Shown one piece after another: positions 1 through 6,376 of a stretch of DNA of 9,727 nt. Within the stretch, counting starts at the first letter, position 1. Every line of letters starts with the position of its first letter. The translations under genes and the position numbers were made by a program. Origin of the DNA: JADFSZ01 sp022560555 [NCBI: PVC group bacterium] (GTDB taxonomy: Bacteria > GCA-001730085 > JADFSZ01); assembly GCA_022560555.1 (NCBI GenBank), contig JADFSZ010000052.1, positions 1-9,727 on the forward strand, written 5' to 3'. The notes below the pieces were generated by a model. That model was not told where the DNA came from. It searched no databases and saw only the letters and a list, made by a program, of their open reading frames with translations.

Positions 1-51
1 GAGCTTGCAAGGTTCCAGGATCGGGGCGAAGGGCTGACCCTATTCTACTAA
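1..51 (+). CDS. Possible 3' tail of a gene entering from the left edge
   Basis: Reading frame 1 is open from the first base and ends at TAA (49-51), giving 16 residues ending in GLTLFY. It is far too short to identify. The frame may be a true C-terminus or chance. The bases after it (52-173) hold no gene that I can support; they contain a tandem 8-base duplication (ctttttgg at 84-91 and 92-99) and AT-rich sequence. Only the sequence to the left would settle it. Confidence 0.2.
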   Translation, partial: ELARFQDRGEGLTLFY

Positions 52-173
52 TTCCTATTAACCAGAAGAGGAAACAATTTCAACTTTTTGGCTTTTTGGA
101 CTACGTCCCCTAAAACAATTATAGTCATACAATGTTCACAGTAGAAATGGATTTTAGCTCTAATATTTTATAT

Positions 174-557
174 TCAGAAGAAGATTAATCTCACAATGAG
201 ATACCCCATCCCTGCACTTATCCCACCGAGTAAAATCCCTTTCAATATCTCTTTTTTATCTCGTTTAAGATAAAACAATGAAATAATTAAACTAATATAA
301 ACAAGAAACGCAAAAATGGCGAAGAGAAGACGACTATAATAAAGAGATGTAAATCCAAGTAATATAAATCCTATCCCTGCTCGCAAATCTCCTCTAAAAA
401 TAGTCTTTAAAATAAAAAATATAATGGAACTTATAATAAACTGCATCGGATAATAGACCGTTATTACAGAAATCCTTGCAATAGTGATAACCAGGAATGG
501 AATACTACCAAATGCTATCAAATCTCTTGCACATTCACTAAGCCATTGCTTTTTCAT
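174..557 (-). CDS. Small multi-pass membrane protein of unknown function
   Basis: This 127-residue protein is not one I recognise. It is dominated by hydrophobic stretches at about residues 12-36, 38-53, 61-75, 77-97 and 106-126, which suggests four or five membrane segments. Short basic patches (FRGDLRAG near 54-61, LKRDKKE near 97-103) separate them and probably face the cytoplasm. The ATG at 557 has no convincing Shine-Dalgarno sequence upstream (only a weak agag about 10 bases away). The gene is clearly more AT-rich than the pil and rng genes, which together with the neighbouring transposase suggests acquired or poorly conserved DNA. It points the same way as rplU. If the insertion element were removed, it would lie directly downstream of rplU. 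No catalytic motif is visible, so I assign no function. Confidence 0.6.
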   Translation of the reverse strand: MKKQWLSECARDLIAFGSIPFLVITIARISVITVYYPMQFIISSIIFFILKTIFRGDLRAGIGFILLGFTSLYYSRLLFAIFAFLVYISLIISLFYLKRDKKEILKGILLGGISAGMGYLIVRLIFF

Positions 558-662
558 ATTACCAGTCTCTGTTAAAAAAACACTTCTAAAAAATTATTTG
601 TTTTGTAAGCAAAATTTTTGTTTAACCTACGTATTATTAATGCTTTGCGTTTGTTTATTTTG

Positions 663-691
663 TTGAAATTAACCCAAGCTCCTGTTAAAAT
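663..691 (+). promoter_or_regulatory. Sigma70-like promoter of the transposase
   Basis: A -35 box TTGAAA (663-668) is followed by a 17-base spacer and a -10 box TAAAAT (686-691). Each hexamer matches the consensus at five of six positions. A TG pair at 683-684 adds an extended -10. The expected start, near 698, leaves a leader of about 39 bases before the transposase ATG. The spacing and match are better than for most sites in the window. Confidence 0.55.
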
Positions 692-720
692 TGGTGTTGC
701 AAAGGCACTCAAATTCTAAC

Positions 721-727
721 AAAGGAG
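721..727 (+). promoter_or_regulatory. Ribosome binding site of the transposase
   Basis: The sequence aaaggag lies 9 bases before the ATG at 737. It is a strong Shine-Dalgarno match and fixes the transposase start. Confidence 0.75.
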
Positions 728-736
728 CTAAGGTCA

Positions 737-2026
737 ATGGGTATCTTCCAAGCCAATATCAAAATCCTCAACACCTTCCTTAATCACTTCAAAGCCGTCT
801 TCTCTCAAAAACAATTCGCCGTCTTAACTCTTTTGTTCTATTCCCTCTTCAAAGATTATAAACGCTGTTCCATCCAGTCTCTCGCTCATCAAGCGAACAC
901 CGACTACCAACAATTTCAGTACTTCATCTCTGAAGCCAAATGGTCTGTCGATGATCTCTCCGCCGCTCGCCTTAAACTTCTTCAAGCCCAAAAATCAACA
1001 GCCTCCTCTCAAAACGGCATCCTCATTATTGATGATTGCGGCAACCCTAAACCTTTTTCCAAACACACCGAAGGGGCCCAATATCAACACTGTGGCTGTC
1101 TCGGCCGTCAAGAAATCTGTAACGTCTTTGTTGCCTCCTGCTTTGCTTCCAAAAATAAATACTTCCCTGTAAACCTTAAATTCTATAAACCTGCTTCAGA
1201 GTTCCGTTGGGGAAAAGAGGATCCTGACTTTAAATCCAAAATCCAACTCGCCCACAACCTCATCCTTGAAGCCCAAAACACCCACATCTCTTTCGACACG
1301 ATCCTCTTGGACTCTTGGTATGCTGCGAAAGAACTCCTGAATCTTACGGACTCTCTTAACAAAACTTTTATCACGGAACTTAAAGATACTCGCAAACTCT
1401 TCTTTTACCATCCCGGACTTAAAAAGCATCTTATGCTGCAGGTCGGCGAGATCGTTACACTCGTCAAAAAGTTCTACCCACACAAAGTCAAACCTGTTCA
1501 CCTTAAGAACCGTGATGGTGTATCTCTCCGCCACTGGACTTATTCCTTCAAGTCCACATTGAACGATTGCCCTATCCCTGTCAAAGTCGTCATCATGTTC
1601 GGCAAATGGAATAAAAAGGATAAGCCTTCCCACCATGTCTTTATTACCAATAACACCAGCATCTCTGCTTATTCCATCATTTCAACCTATATGCGCCGTT
1701 GGTGCATCGAGCAAGTCTTTCGTGAACTCAAAGACTCTTTCGCTCTGGATCAGTACCAAGTCCGTTCCAAAACTTCCATCGAGCGCTACTGGCATCTTTG
1801 CCTGCTTGCATGGACATGCTTGTACTGGATCAAACAGAATGCCTATCTTTCAAAGATCATTACGGACTCACAGTCCCTCAAAACCTTTAACGATTTTAAA
1901 CTCGCGATCGCTTCCTTGATCGACTATGCCTCTGTGACCGTGTTATCACGCTCGCAAAAGATGAGAAATCACTGCTTCCGCGTGAAATCTAAACGCTTTA
2001 TCAACTCCTGTGCCAAAGTCGCTTAG
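737..2026 (+). CDS. DDE transposase, IS4/IS701-type
   Basis: This 429-residue protein catalyses cut-and-paste movement of its insertion element. The RNase H-fold DDE residues are visible. The first aspartate lies in ILIIDDCGNPKP (Asp99/Asp100), followed by the QYQHCGCLGRQE segment typical of IS701-like enzymes. The second aspartate is Asp192 in ILLDSWYAAKEL. The glutamate is Glu325 within a complete Y(2)R(3)E(6)K signature: Tyr318, Arg321, Glu325 and Lys332. The N-terminal 70 residues (YSLFKDYKRCSIQSLA...) resemble the helical DNA-binding part of this group. The length is normal for the family, there is no frameshift or internal stop, and both a promoter and a strong ribosome binding site are present, so it could be active. 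It is convergent with rplU. The choice between IS4 proper and IS701 needs a database comparison. Confidence 0.9.
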   Translation: MGIFQANIKILNTFLNHFKAVFSQKQFAVLTLLFYSLFKDYKRCSIQSLAHQANTDYQQFQYFISEAKWSVDDLSAARLKLLQAQKSTASSQNGILIIDDCGNPKPFSKHTEGAQYQHCGCLGRQEICNVFVASCFASKNKYFPVNLKFYKPASEFRWGKEDPDFKSKIQLAHNLILEAQNTHISFDTILLDSWYAAKELLNLTDSLNKTFITELKDTRKLFFYHPGLKKHLMLQVGEIVTLVKKFYPHKVKPVHLKNRDGVSLRHWTYSFKSTLNDCPIPVKVVIMFGKWNKKDKPSHHVFITNNTSISAYSIISTYMRRWCIEQVFRELKDSFALDQYQVRSKTSIERYWHLCLLAWTCLYWIKQNAYLSKIITDSQSLKTFNDFKLAIASLIDYASVTVLSRSQKMRNHCFRVKSKRFINSCAKVA

Positions 2027-2090
2027 AATTTTTAACAAAGTTCTGATGTCAAATTTAAACATATTGTGCTTTGTTTGTCATTTGTCATTT

Positions 2091-2106
2091 CTTCGCGTAA
2101 GCGAAG
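2091..2106. terminator. Hairpin between convergent transposase and rplU
   Basis: cttcgc, the four-base loop gtaa, and gcgaag form a perfect six-base-pair stem. On the plus strand it is followed by a pyrimidine-rich stretch (tcctttctcattt) rather than a clean T-run, so it would be a weak terminator for the transposase. Two tandem copies of tttgtca (2074-2080 and 2081-2087) lie just before it. On the minus strand there is no T-run after it. Termination is an inference from its position between tail-to-tail genes. Confidence 0.35.
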
Positions 2107-2120
2107 TCCTTTCTCATTTC

Positions 2121-2140
2121 AAAATTTGATATCAAATTTT
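2121..2140. repeat. Perfect 20-base palindrome over the rplU stop codon
   Basis: aaaatttgat is followed directly by its exact reverse complement atcaaatttt, giving a 20-base palindrome with no loop. It contains the TGA stop of rplU (2132-2134). A related half-site, tgatgtcaaattta, lies at 2044-2057 near the proposed right end of the IS. It may be a protein-binding site, part of a bidirectional terminator, or a chance AT-rich palindrome. Confidence 0.5.
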
Positions 2141-2443
2141 TATCTTATCCACTCTTACCGCCGTAAATTGTTGGCGATGGCCTCTTTTCCGACGATAATT
2201 CTTACGTCTTTTATATTTATAAACAATGATCTTTTTGCTTTTGCCCTCTTCGATGACTGTGCATGAGACAACAGCATCTTTCAGTATGGGTTGACCCACA
2301 TGGGTAACTTTGCCGTCTGAGAACAGAAGAACATCCTTAAACTCCACTTTTTTCTTATCCGTCTTTTTGAGTTTTTCAATGCGAATGATGTCCCCTACAG
2401 TTGCCTTAACTTGCTTGCCGCCTGTTTTAATAATTGCGTACAT
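2132..2443 (-). CDS. rplU: Large ribosomal subunit protein bL21
   Basis: bL21 binds 23S rRNA in the 50S subunit. The 103-residue length is typical. The N-terminus MYAIIKTGGKQ is the family signature, and the C-terminal basic segment YKRRKNYRRKRGHRQQFTAV (about residues 77-96) is the conserved RNA-binding region. The ATG at 2443 is preceded by a strong purine-rich ribosome binding site (complement of 2451-2459, aggaagggg) with a 7-base spacer. The gene follows rng by 22 bases and is surely co-transcribed with it. In most bacteria rpmA (bL27) follows rplU immediately. Here only about 105 bases separate rplU from a convergent transposase, and no rpmA start is present. Confidence 0.97.
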   Translation of the reverse strand: MYAIIKTGGKQVKATVGDIIRIEKLKKTDKKKVEFKDVLLFSDGKVTHVGQPILKDAVVSCTVIEEGKSKKIIVYKYKRRKNYRRKRGHRQQFTAVRVDKIKI

Positions 2444-2465
2444 AATGTTGCCCCTTCCTCAAATA

Positions 2466-3998
2466 TTATTTCTTTCCTTTTTCATGATACTGATAGGTAA
2501 CCTCATCCAGCCTAAGGTCCTTATTCCCTCTGATATCCACTTCCTTTTTAAATCGATGACATATTTGACTGATTTCCCGCTCAAAATTTTTCATAATAAA
2601 TCTTTTGCTCTCAGGGTTCAGAGCTAACTGCACTTTAAGTATTTTTCGATTACTAAAGGCTTTTCGAATACCGCGTATCACATCCAGGCCGAGGGACTGA
2701 CCCGACTTCACAGTTCCTTCTCCCGCGCAATAAGGACATCCCTGAAAAGCGACAGACGTCAGAGATTTACTCGCCCGTTGACGAGACATTTCGATAAGTC
2801 CCAGCTTGGAGATTTGGTAAATTTTTGTTTTAGCTTTGTCCCTTTTGAGACATCGATCCAAACGATCATAAACCAGAAGACGGTTTTTCCTCTTTTCCAT
2901 ATCAATAAAATCAATAATAATAATACCGCCTAGGTTTCTCAAACGCAGTTGCCGTGGAATTTCTTCCGCGGATTCAAGATTCGTCTCAAGCACGGTTTCC
3001 TCTAATTTATCACTAGCTCCTTTGTATCGGCCCGTATTGACATCGATGGAAAGAAGGGCTTCGGTTTGCTCGATCACAATGTAGCCTCCGGATTTTAACC
3101 AGACTTTTCGGCGGTAGAGCTTGTCGATTTCTTTCTCAATTTTAGCTTCCTCAAATAAAGAAACCCCCTTTTTATGATAGACAAGTTTTGTCTTAAGTTC
3201 TTTCCCGTAATTCGAGAGGAACTCCTTCACCATGCGATAGTGCTCACGGGACTCGACAAATATCTGTTTGACATCTTCGTTCAGCGTATCTCTAAGCACT
3301 CTTACCAGCAAATTACTCTCGCTATGCAGCAAGTACGGTGAAGGGCTTTTTTCAATCTCTTTATGGATCAACATCCAAACACGTTCCAGATACTTGAGGT
3401 CCCTTTCAAAGTCCTTGTTTGATTTTCCCTCACCTACGGTTCGGGCAATGAGCCCGCAATCATTTTTTGATTTTAGGTTTTTTACAATTTCCCTTAGTCG
3501 TTTTTTTTCATTTCGGTCCGTGATCTTTCGAGAAACACCTCGATGGCGGATATTCGGCATATAAACCATGTACCGCCCTGCAATACTAATGTAGCTTGTG
3601 AGTCGCGGTCCTTTGGTCCCGATCGGATCCTTCGTGACCTGAACAACGATTTCGTCCCCTTCTTTCAACAACGTTTTGATATTTTGATTTGACGAATGAT
3701 TCTTTCGTTTGGTACGACTATGCTCGAGGACATCATTCAGTTCTTCATCACTGATGTCCTGTCTTCCCTCTGATGGGATGACTTCATCCACATACAAAAA
3801 CCCGTTTTTTCCGATGCCAATATCTACAAAAGCGGCTTGAATTCCCGGGACGATCGACATGACCTTGCCCTTGTAAATATTCCCTGTGCAATGATTCACA
3901 TCCGGCCGTTCAACAAAAAGATCATCCAACTTTTGATTCACAAGGCGGGCAACTCGGATCTCATTTTCTCCGCCGTCAATATAAATGGCTTCACTCAT
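2466..3998 (-). CDS. rng: Ribonuclease E/G family endoribonuclease
   Basis: This single-strand-specific endoribonuclease takes part in rRNA maturation and mRNA decay. The 510-residue length fits RNase G or the catalytic half of RNase E, with no long degradosome scaffold. In order it shows an S1 domain (GNIYKGKV, AAFVDIGIGKNGFLYVDEV, then VTKDPIGTKGPRLTSYISI), the DNase I-like catalytic part with metal-binding aspartates in LLSIDVNTGRYKG (Asp319) and GGIIIIDFIDM (Asp363), the conserved LIEMSRQR, and the zinc-link CPYC (Cys421, Cys424). I chose the ATG at 3998, which has aaagga just upstream, although the spacer is only 3 bases. An in-frame TTG at 4013 would add five residues but has no ribosome binding site, and family members usually begin near the chosen Met. 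The gene has its own upstream promoter and leads into rplU. Confidence 0.93.
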   Translation of the reverse strand: MSEAIYIDGGENEIRVARLVNQKLDDLFVERPDVNHCTGNIYKGKVMSIVPGIQAAFVDIGIGKNGFLYVDEVIPSEGRQDISDEELNDVLEHSRTKRKNHSSNQNIKTLLKEGDEIVVQVTKDPIGTKGPRLTSYISIAGRYMVYMPNIRHRGVSRKITDRNEKKRLREIVKNLKSKNDCGLIARTVGEGKSNKDFERDLKYLERVWMLIHKEIEKSPSPYLLHSESNLLVRVLRDTLNEDVKQIFVESREHYRMVKEFLSNYGKELKTKLVYHKKGVSLFEEAKIEKEIDKLYRRKVWLKSGGYIVIEQTEALLSIDVNTGRYKGASDKLEETVLETNLESAEEIPRQLRLRNLGGIIIIDFIDMEKRKNRLLVYDRLDRCLKRDKAKTKIYQISKLGLIEMSRQRASKSLTSVAFQGCPYCAGEGTVKSGQSLGLDVIRGIRKAFSNRKILKVQLALNPESKRFIMKNFEREISQICHRFKKEVDIRGNKDLRLDEVTYQYHEKGKK

Positions 3999-4095
3999 AA
4001 ATCCTTTACCCAAAAAGCTTTATATTAGTTTTATATATATAAGCGCGAAAAAGTGCGCCCAATAAGCACTAAAAATGGAACACTCTAGAGACACC

Positions 4096-4123
4096 AATAT
4101 AGCCATAAGTCGTTTATTGTCAA
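4096..4123 (-). promoter_or_regulatory. Sigma70-like promoter of rng-rplU
   Basis: On the minus strand a perfect -35 TTGACA (complement of 4118-4123) is followed by a 16-base spacer and a -10 TATATT (complement of 4096-4101). Transcription would begin near 4089 and give a leader of about 90 bases before the rng ATG. The leader has short alternative inverted repeats (agtgc at 4052-4056 with gcact at 4066-4070; gcgc at 4043-4046 with gcgc at 4055-4058). These could form small hairpins, but none is strong. Confidence 0.6.
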
Positions 4124-4197
4124 GTTTTTTTTGAGTGATAGAACCTAAGGGGTGGGAACCAACGATCAAGAAGAAAAGAGGATGCGAGAGAATCAAA

Positions 4198-4230
4198 CCG
4201 CCAAAAAGAAGAAATCACCGGCGGGAGGTG
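4198..4230 (-). terminator. Possible weak terminator after pilQ
   Basis: Just past the pilQ stop, the minus strand reads cacc-tcccgcc-ggtg followed by the T-rich stretch atttcttcttttt. A wider inverted repeat, ggcgg/ccgcc (4220-4224 with 4198-4202), overlaps it. The stem is only 4 to 5 base pairs, so this is a marginal rho-independent terminator. A break here is plausible because a separate promoter for rng follows. Confidence 0.3.
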
Positions 4231-4233
4231 CTT

Positions 4234-5853
4234 TTAGCTCTTACGAGCACGTCTTTTTTTGGATTTTGCCCTTTTCTTTTTTTCCTTTTCACCCTTGTTA
4301 CTACGCTCTTTTTCGAGTTCCCTAAGGGTTCGAGGGAGGAATAGTTTACGGGCCTCAGCTTCCGTGCGGGATGCTCTGGCTATGCTCGGCGTTAAAAATA
4401 TAAGAAGCTCTTTCGCATCTTCCCGTTTGGTTGTCTTTTTAAATAAATATCCCAAGACAGGAATATCTCCAAGGAGGGGAACCTTACTCTCAAAATCAAC
4501 GGTTGTTCTTGAAATCAAACCGCCGATCAGCAATGTGTGCCCGTTCGGCACGATAACTTCCGTGGTAGCTTCACGGACCGTAAAAATCGGGATTTCCGCC
4601 GTAGACCCGCCGCTCGGGAACGTCGCGGTTCCAATATTTTCCCGTACTCGGGGATGCACTTTCAATGTAATAAATTCATCCCTATTAATCTGCGGTGTCA
4701 CCTCGAGTTCGACTCCGGATTCTTCATACGTAAACCCTGTAATCTCCCATGCCCCGGTGTCGGAATTAAATGAATAAGCCGGAACAGGATCCTGACGTCC
4801 GACTATGATGCTTGCGGTTTTATTATCCAGGGTTGTTATTGTCGGATTGGACAAAATTCTTGACCCTGTATTTGTTTTAAGGATTTCCAATGTCGCGGCA
4901 AAATCTGATGCATCCAACGTGCCGAACGCAAACCCTCCGAATGCATTCGTTGTCGTAGTCGTGCTCGCGGGCATGCGCGAGGTTCCACCCCCTTCATTTG
5001 TGGCAAACGCCGGCGCGGAGGCGGCCGGATCCCCTTTAGGAATCCAGCTCCAATTCAAACCCGTATTTGGGAAAGGGAATGTCCAAGGCACTTTCGTACC
5101 ACTCACCGTAGCTTTAAGTGTCCAGTCAATACCGAGGTTTTTATCATCATCTACTGTTGTCTCAATCAGCTTTGTCTCAATGACCACCTGTTTGGTTTCC
5201 GTATCTAATTGCTCTATAACGATCGCCAACCTCGAGAGACTTTCTGCCGTGTCACTGACAATAAGAACATTGCTTCTCGCGTCATATCGCATCGTTCCCC
5301 GATCAGATAACAGAGCGAGTATACCGCTGTTCGCATCCGTACCGCCGATCATTTCTCCGGCCGAGGCATAGACCAAAGGGAAAACCCGTGTCTTCAGACC
5401 TTCGACCTCTAACTTTTCCGGAGTCATGACACGATAAATATTTCCGTCTTTTTCGTAAACAAATCCGCCCGAACGGATAACCACATCAATAGCTTTTTCC
5501 CAAGGCACATCAATAAGGCGCATCGTTACTCGTCCCGCGACCTCTTGGTCAATCACAATATTCACTTTTCCTTTTATCGCGAGCAAATTCAAAACACCTT
5601 TGATCTCGGCATTTTGAAACTCCATTGTGATATTTCCGTCATTTACATTTCTTGAGGGGGGCTTTACAAGCGGAGCCGTTGTCGCAATCATTTCAGATGT
5701 CTTGATCCGCTGAAGAGCCTGCCCATCATTAGTTTCTCCCATGTTGTCATTCTCTTCAGCCCACGCAAAATCTGTCATTGCGAACAGCAACACAAAAGCT
5801 GTCCATACGCCAAACTTCATCCATAAACCGCGTTTTTCAGGCCTGTATCTCAT
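4234..5853 (-). CDS. pilQ: Type IV pilus secretin PilQ
   Basis: PilQ forms the outer-membrane ring through which the pilus passes. The 539-residue product begins with a signal peptide (hydrophobic core about residues 14-28, likely cleavage after AWA at 32). An STN/N0 domain follows at about 75-145 (ITMEFQNAEIKGVLNLLA), then an N1-type ring domain near 153-217 (TRVFPLVYASAGEM, YDARSNVLIVSDT), then the secretin barrel near 222-492 with the hallmark VPLLGDIPVLGYLFKK (458-473) and a terminal LLIFLTPSI. It lacks the AMIN domains of longer PilQ proteins, hence the short length. A Gly/Ser/Thr-rich stretch (about 287-303) lies within the barrel domain. After the barrel there is an unusual Lys/Arg-rich tail (about 512-539). 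The ATG at 5853 has a good ribosome binding site (aaggag, complement of 5864-5869). A GspD-type secretin is unlikely given the pilM-N-O-P context. Confidence 0.95.
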   Translation of the reverse strand: MRYRPEKRGLWMKFGVWTAFVLLFAMTDFAWAEENDNMGETNDGQALQRIKTSEMIATTAPLVKPPSRNVNDGNITMEFQNAEIKGVLNLLAIKGKVNIVIDQEVAGRVTMRLIDVPWEKAIDVVIRSGGFVYEKDGNIYRVMTPEKLEVEGLKTRVFPLVYASAGEMIGGTDANSGILALLSDRGTMRYDARSNVLIVSDTAESLSRLAIVIEQLDTETKQVVIETKLIETTVDDDKNLGIDWTLKATVSGTKVPWTFPFPNTGLNWSWIPKGDPAASAPAFATNEGGGTSRMPASTTTTTNAFGGFAFGTLDASDFAATLEILKTNTGSRILSNPTITTLDNKTASIIVGRQDPVPAYSFNSDTGAWEITGFTYEESGVELEVTPQINRDEFITLKVHPRVRENIGTATFPSGGSTAEIPIFTVREATTEVIVPNGHTLLIGGLISRTTVDFESKVPLLGDIPVLGYLFKKTTKREDAKELLIFLTPSIARASRTEAEARKLFLPRTLRELEKERSNKGEKEKKKRAKSKKRRARKS

Positions 5854-5863
5854 AATAAGCTGT

Positions 5864-5869
5864 CTCCTT
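5864..5869 (-). promoter_or_regulatory. Ribosome binding site of pilQ
   Basis: aaggag on the minus strand lies 10 bases before the ATG at 5853, in the 25-base pilP-pilQ gap. It favours this start over the in-frame Met 11 codons further on. It is the clearest Shine-Dalgarno site in the pil operon. Confidence 0.65.
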
Positions 5870-5878
5870 CGCGAAAAG

Positions 5879-6376
5879 TTAATTTAGTTCGTTTTCTGAA
5901 TCCGATTCAAGCGCAAAACGGAACTCTTTATCTTTATAAAAAATCAGGACACTCCTTGGATCTATTTTCAGTATCTTCATGCTGTCATATTCCTCGTCTT
6001 CCCGGACGACTCGATCATTAATCAAAGCCATAGGTTCCACAGGATCCCAAACGATGCCGCCCAATTCCACATACAGCGTTACAAGATTACCCTCCGGGCT
6101 TTCCGTCGAGTCATCGTATTCATACAATCCGGGCATACTAAGGAGGGAGATAAACGGATCTCTCTTGCCCCTGGAATCATAGTAAAAAGATTCTTCGATC
6201 CCCTGTCCGGATTTCTCTAAAGGGGTGTTTTGAAGGCCCCCTGATGTTTCAGCTTGCTTAATATCTGTCGCGGCAATTCCGTAGATCGGAAAAAACAAAA
6301 TCAAGAAAATCGACGTAATAATTATACGCAATGACTGTTTTTGATGCTTACATTTTCTTTTGATAGATTTCATCAT
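5879..6376 (-). CDS. pilP: Type IV pilus assembly protein PilP-like
   Basis: PilP links the inner-membrane PilN-PilO complex to the secretin PilQ in the periplasm. This 165-residue protein has the family's characteristic YDSRGKRDPF (66-75) at the start of the folded domain, which then runs as short beta strands (VTLYVELGGIVW, PMALINDRVV, MKILKIDPRSVLIFY). The N-terminus is a long basic stretch and a hydrophobic segment (about 17-36) ending in GIAAT, which looks like a signal peptidase I site or an uncleaved anchor. Most studied PilP proteins are lipoproteins. Here there is no lipobox, and the only cysteine (Cys9) precedes the hydrophobic segment. The ATG at 6376 abuts the pilO stop (TAA then ATG) without a clear ribosome binding site, so translation is probably coupled. 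A second Met codon follows directly. Confidence 0.85.
   Translation of the reverse strand: MMKSIKRKCKHQKQSLRIIITSIFLILFFPIYGIAATDIKQAETSGGLQNTPLEKSGQGIEESFYYDSRGKRDPFISLLSMPGLYEYDDSTESPEGNLVTLYVELGGIVWDPVEPMALINDRVVREDEEYDSMKILKIDPRSVLIFYKDKEFRFALESDSENELN

Larger units (their letters stand above)
562..2046 (+). mobile_element. Insertion sequence (IS4/IS701-like), ends tentative
   Basis: A single transposase gene with its own promoter makes up this element of roughly 1.5 kb. The ends are inferred from an imperfect inverted repeat: ccagtctctgttaaaaa at 562-578 and the complement of 2029-2046, tcagaactttgttaaaaa, which match at 14 positions with one gap. The right-hand repeat begins 3 bases after the transposase stop codon. 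I cannot find a convincing target-site duplication. A six-base catatt occurs at 555-560 and again at 2060-2065, but it would place the two tips asymmetrically. The presence of an IS is well supported by the transposase; its exact limits are not. Confidence 0.5.

Noticed and set aside
484-666. Plus-strand 60-codon frame across the start of the membrane gene and the IS left end
   Set aside because: Its Cys/Leu/Phe-rich product has no ribosome binding site and overlaps both the membrane gene and the transposase promoter.
1196-1636. Minus-strand open frame (146 codons) inside the transposase
   Set aside because: The opposite strand encodes the conserved DDE domain without interruption, and the antisense product has no known motif.
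555-2065. catatt at 555-560 and 2060-2065 as a target-site duplication of the IS
   Set aside because: The six bases are AT-rich and likely by chance, and using them would leave the inverted repeats at unequal distances from the two tips.
4259-4777. Plus-strand open frame (172 codons) opposite the 3' end of pilQ
   Set aside because: It lies wholly antisense to conserved secretin motifs and has no recognisable domain.
4805-5371. Long plus-strand open frame (188 codons) inside pilQ
   Set aside because: It is antisense to a well-supported secretin, has no family motif or ribosome binding site, and reflects the codon composition of pilQ.
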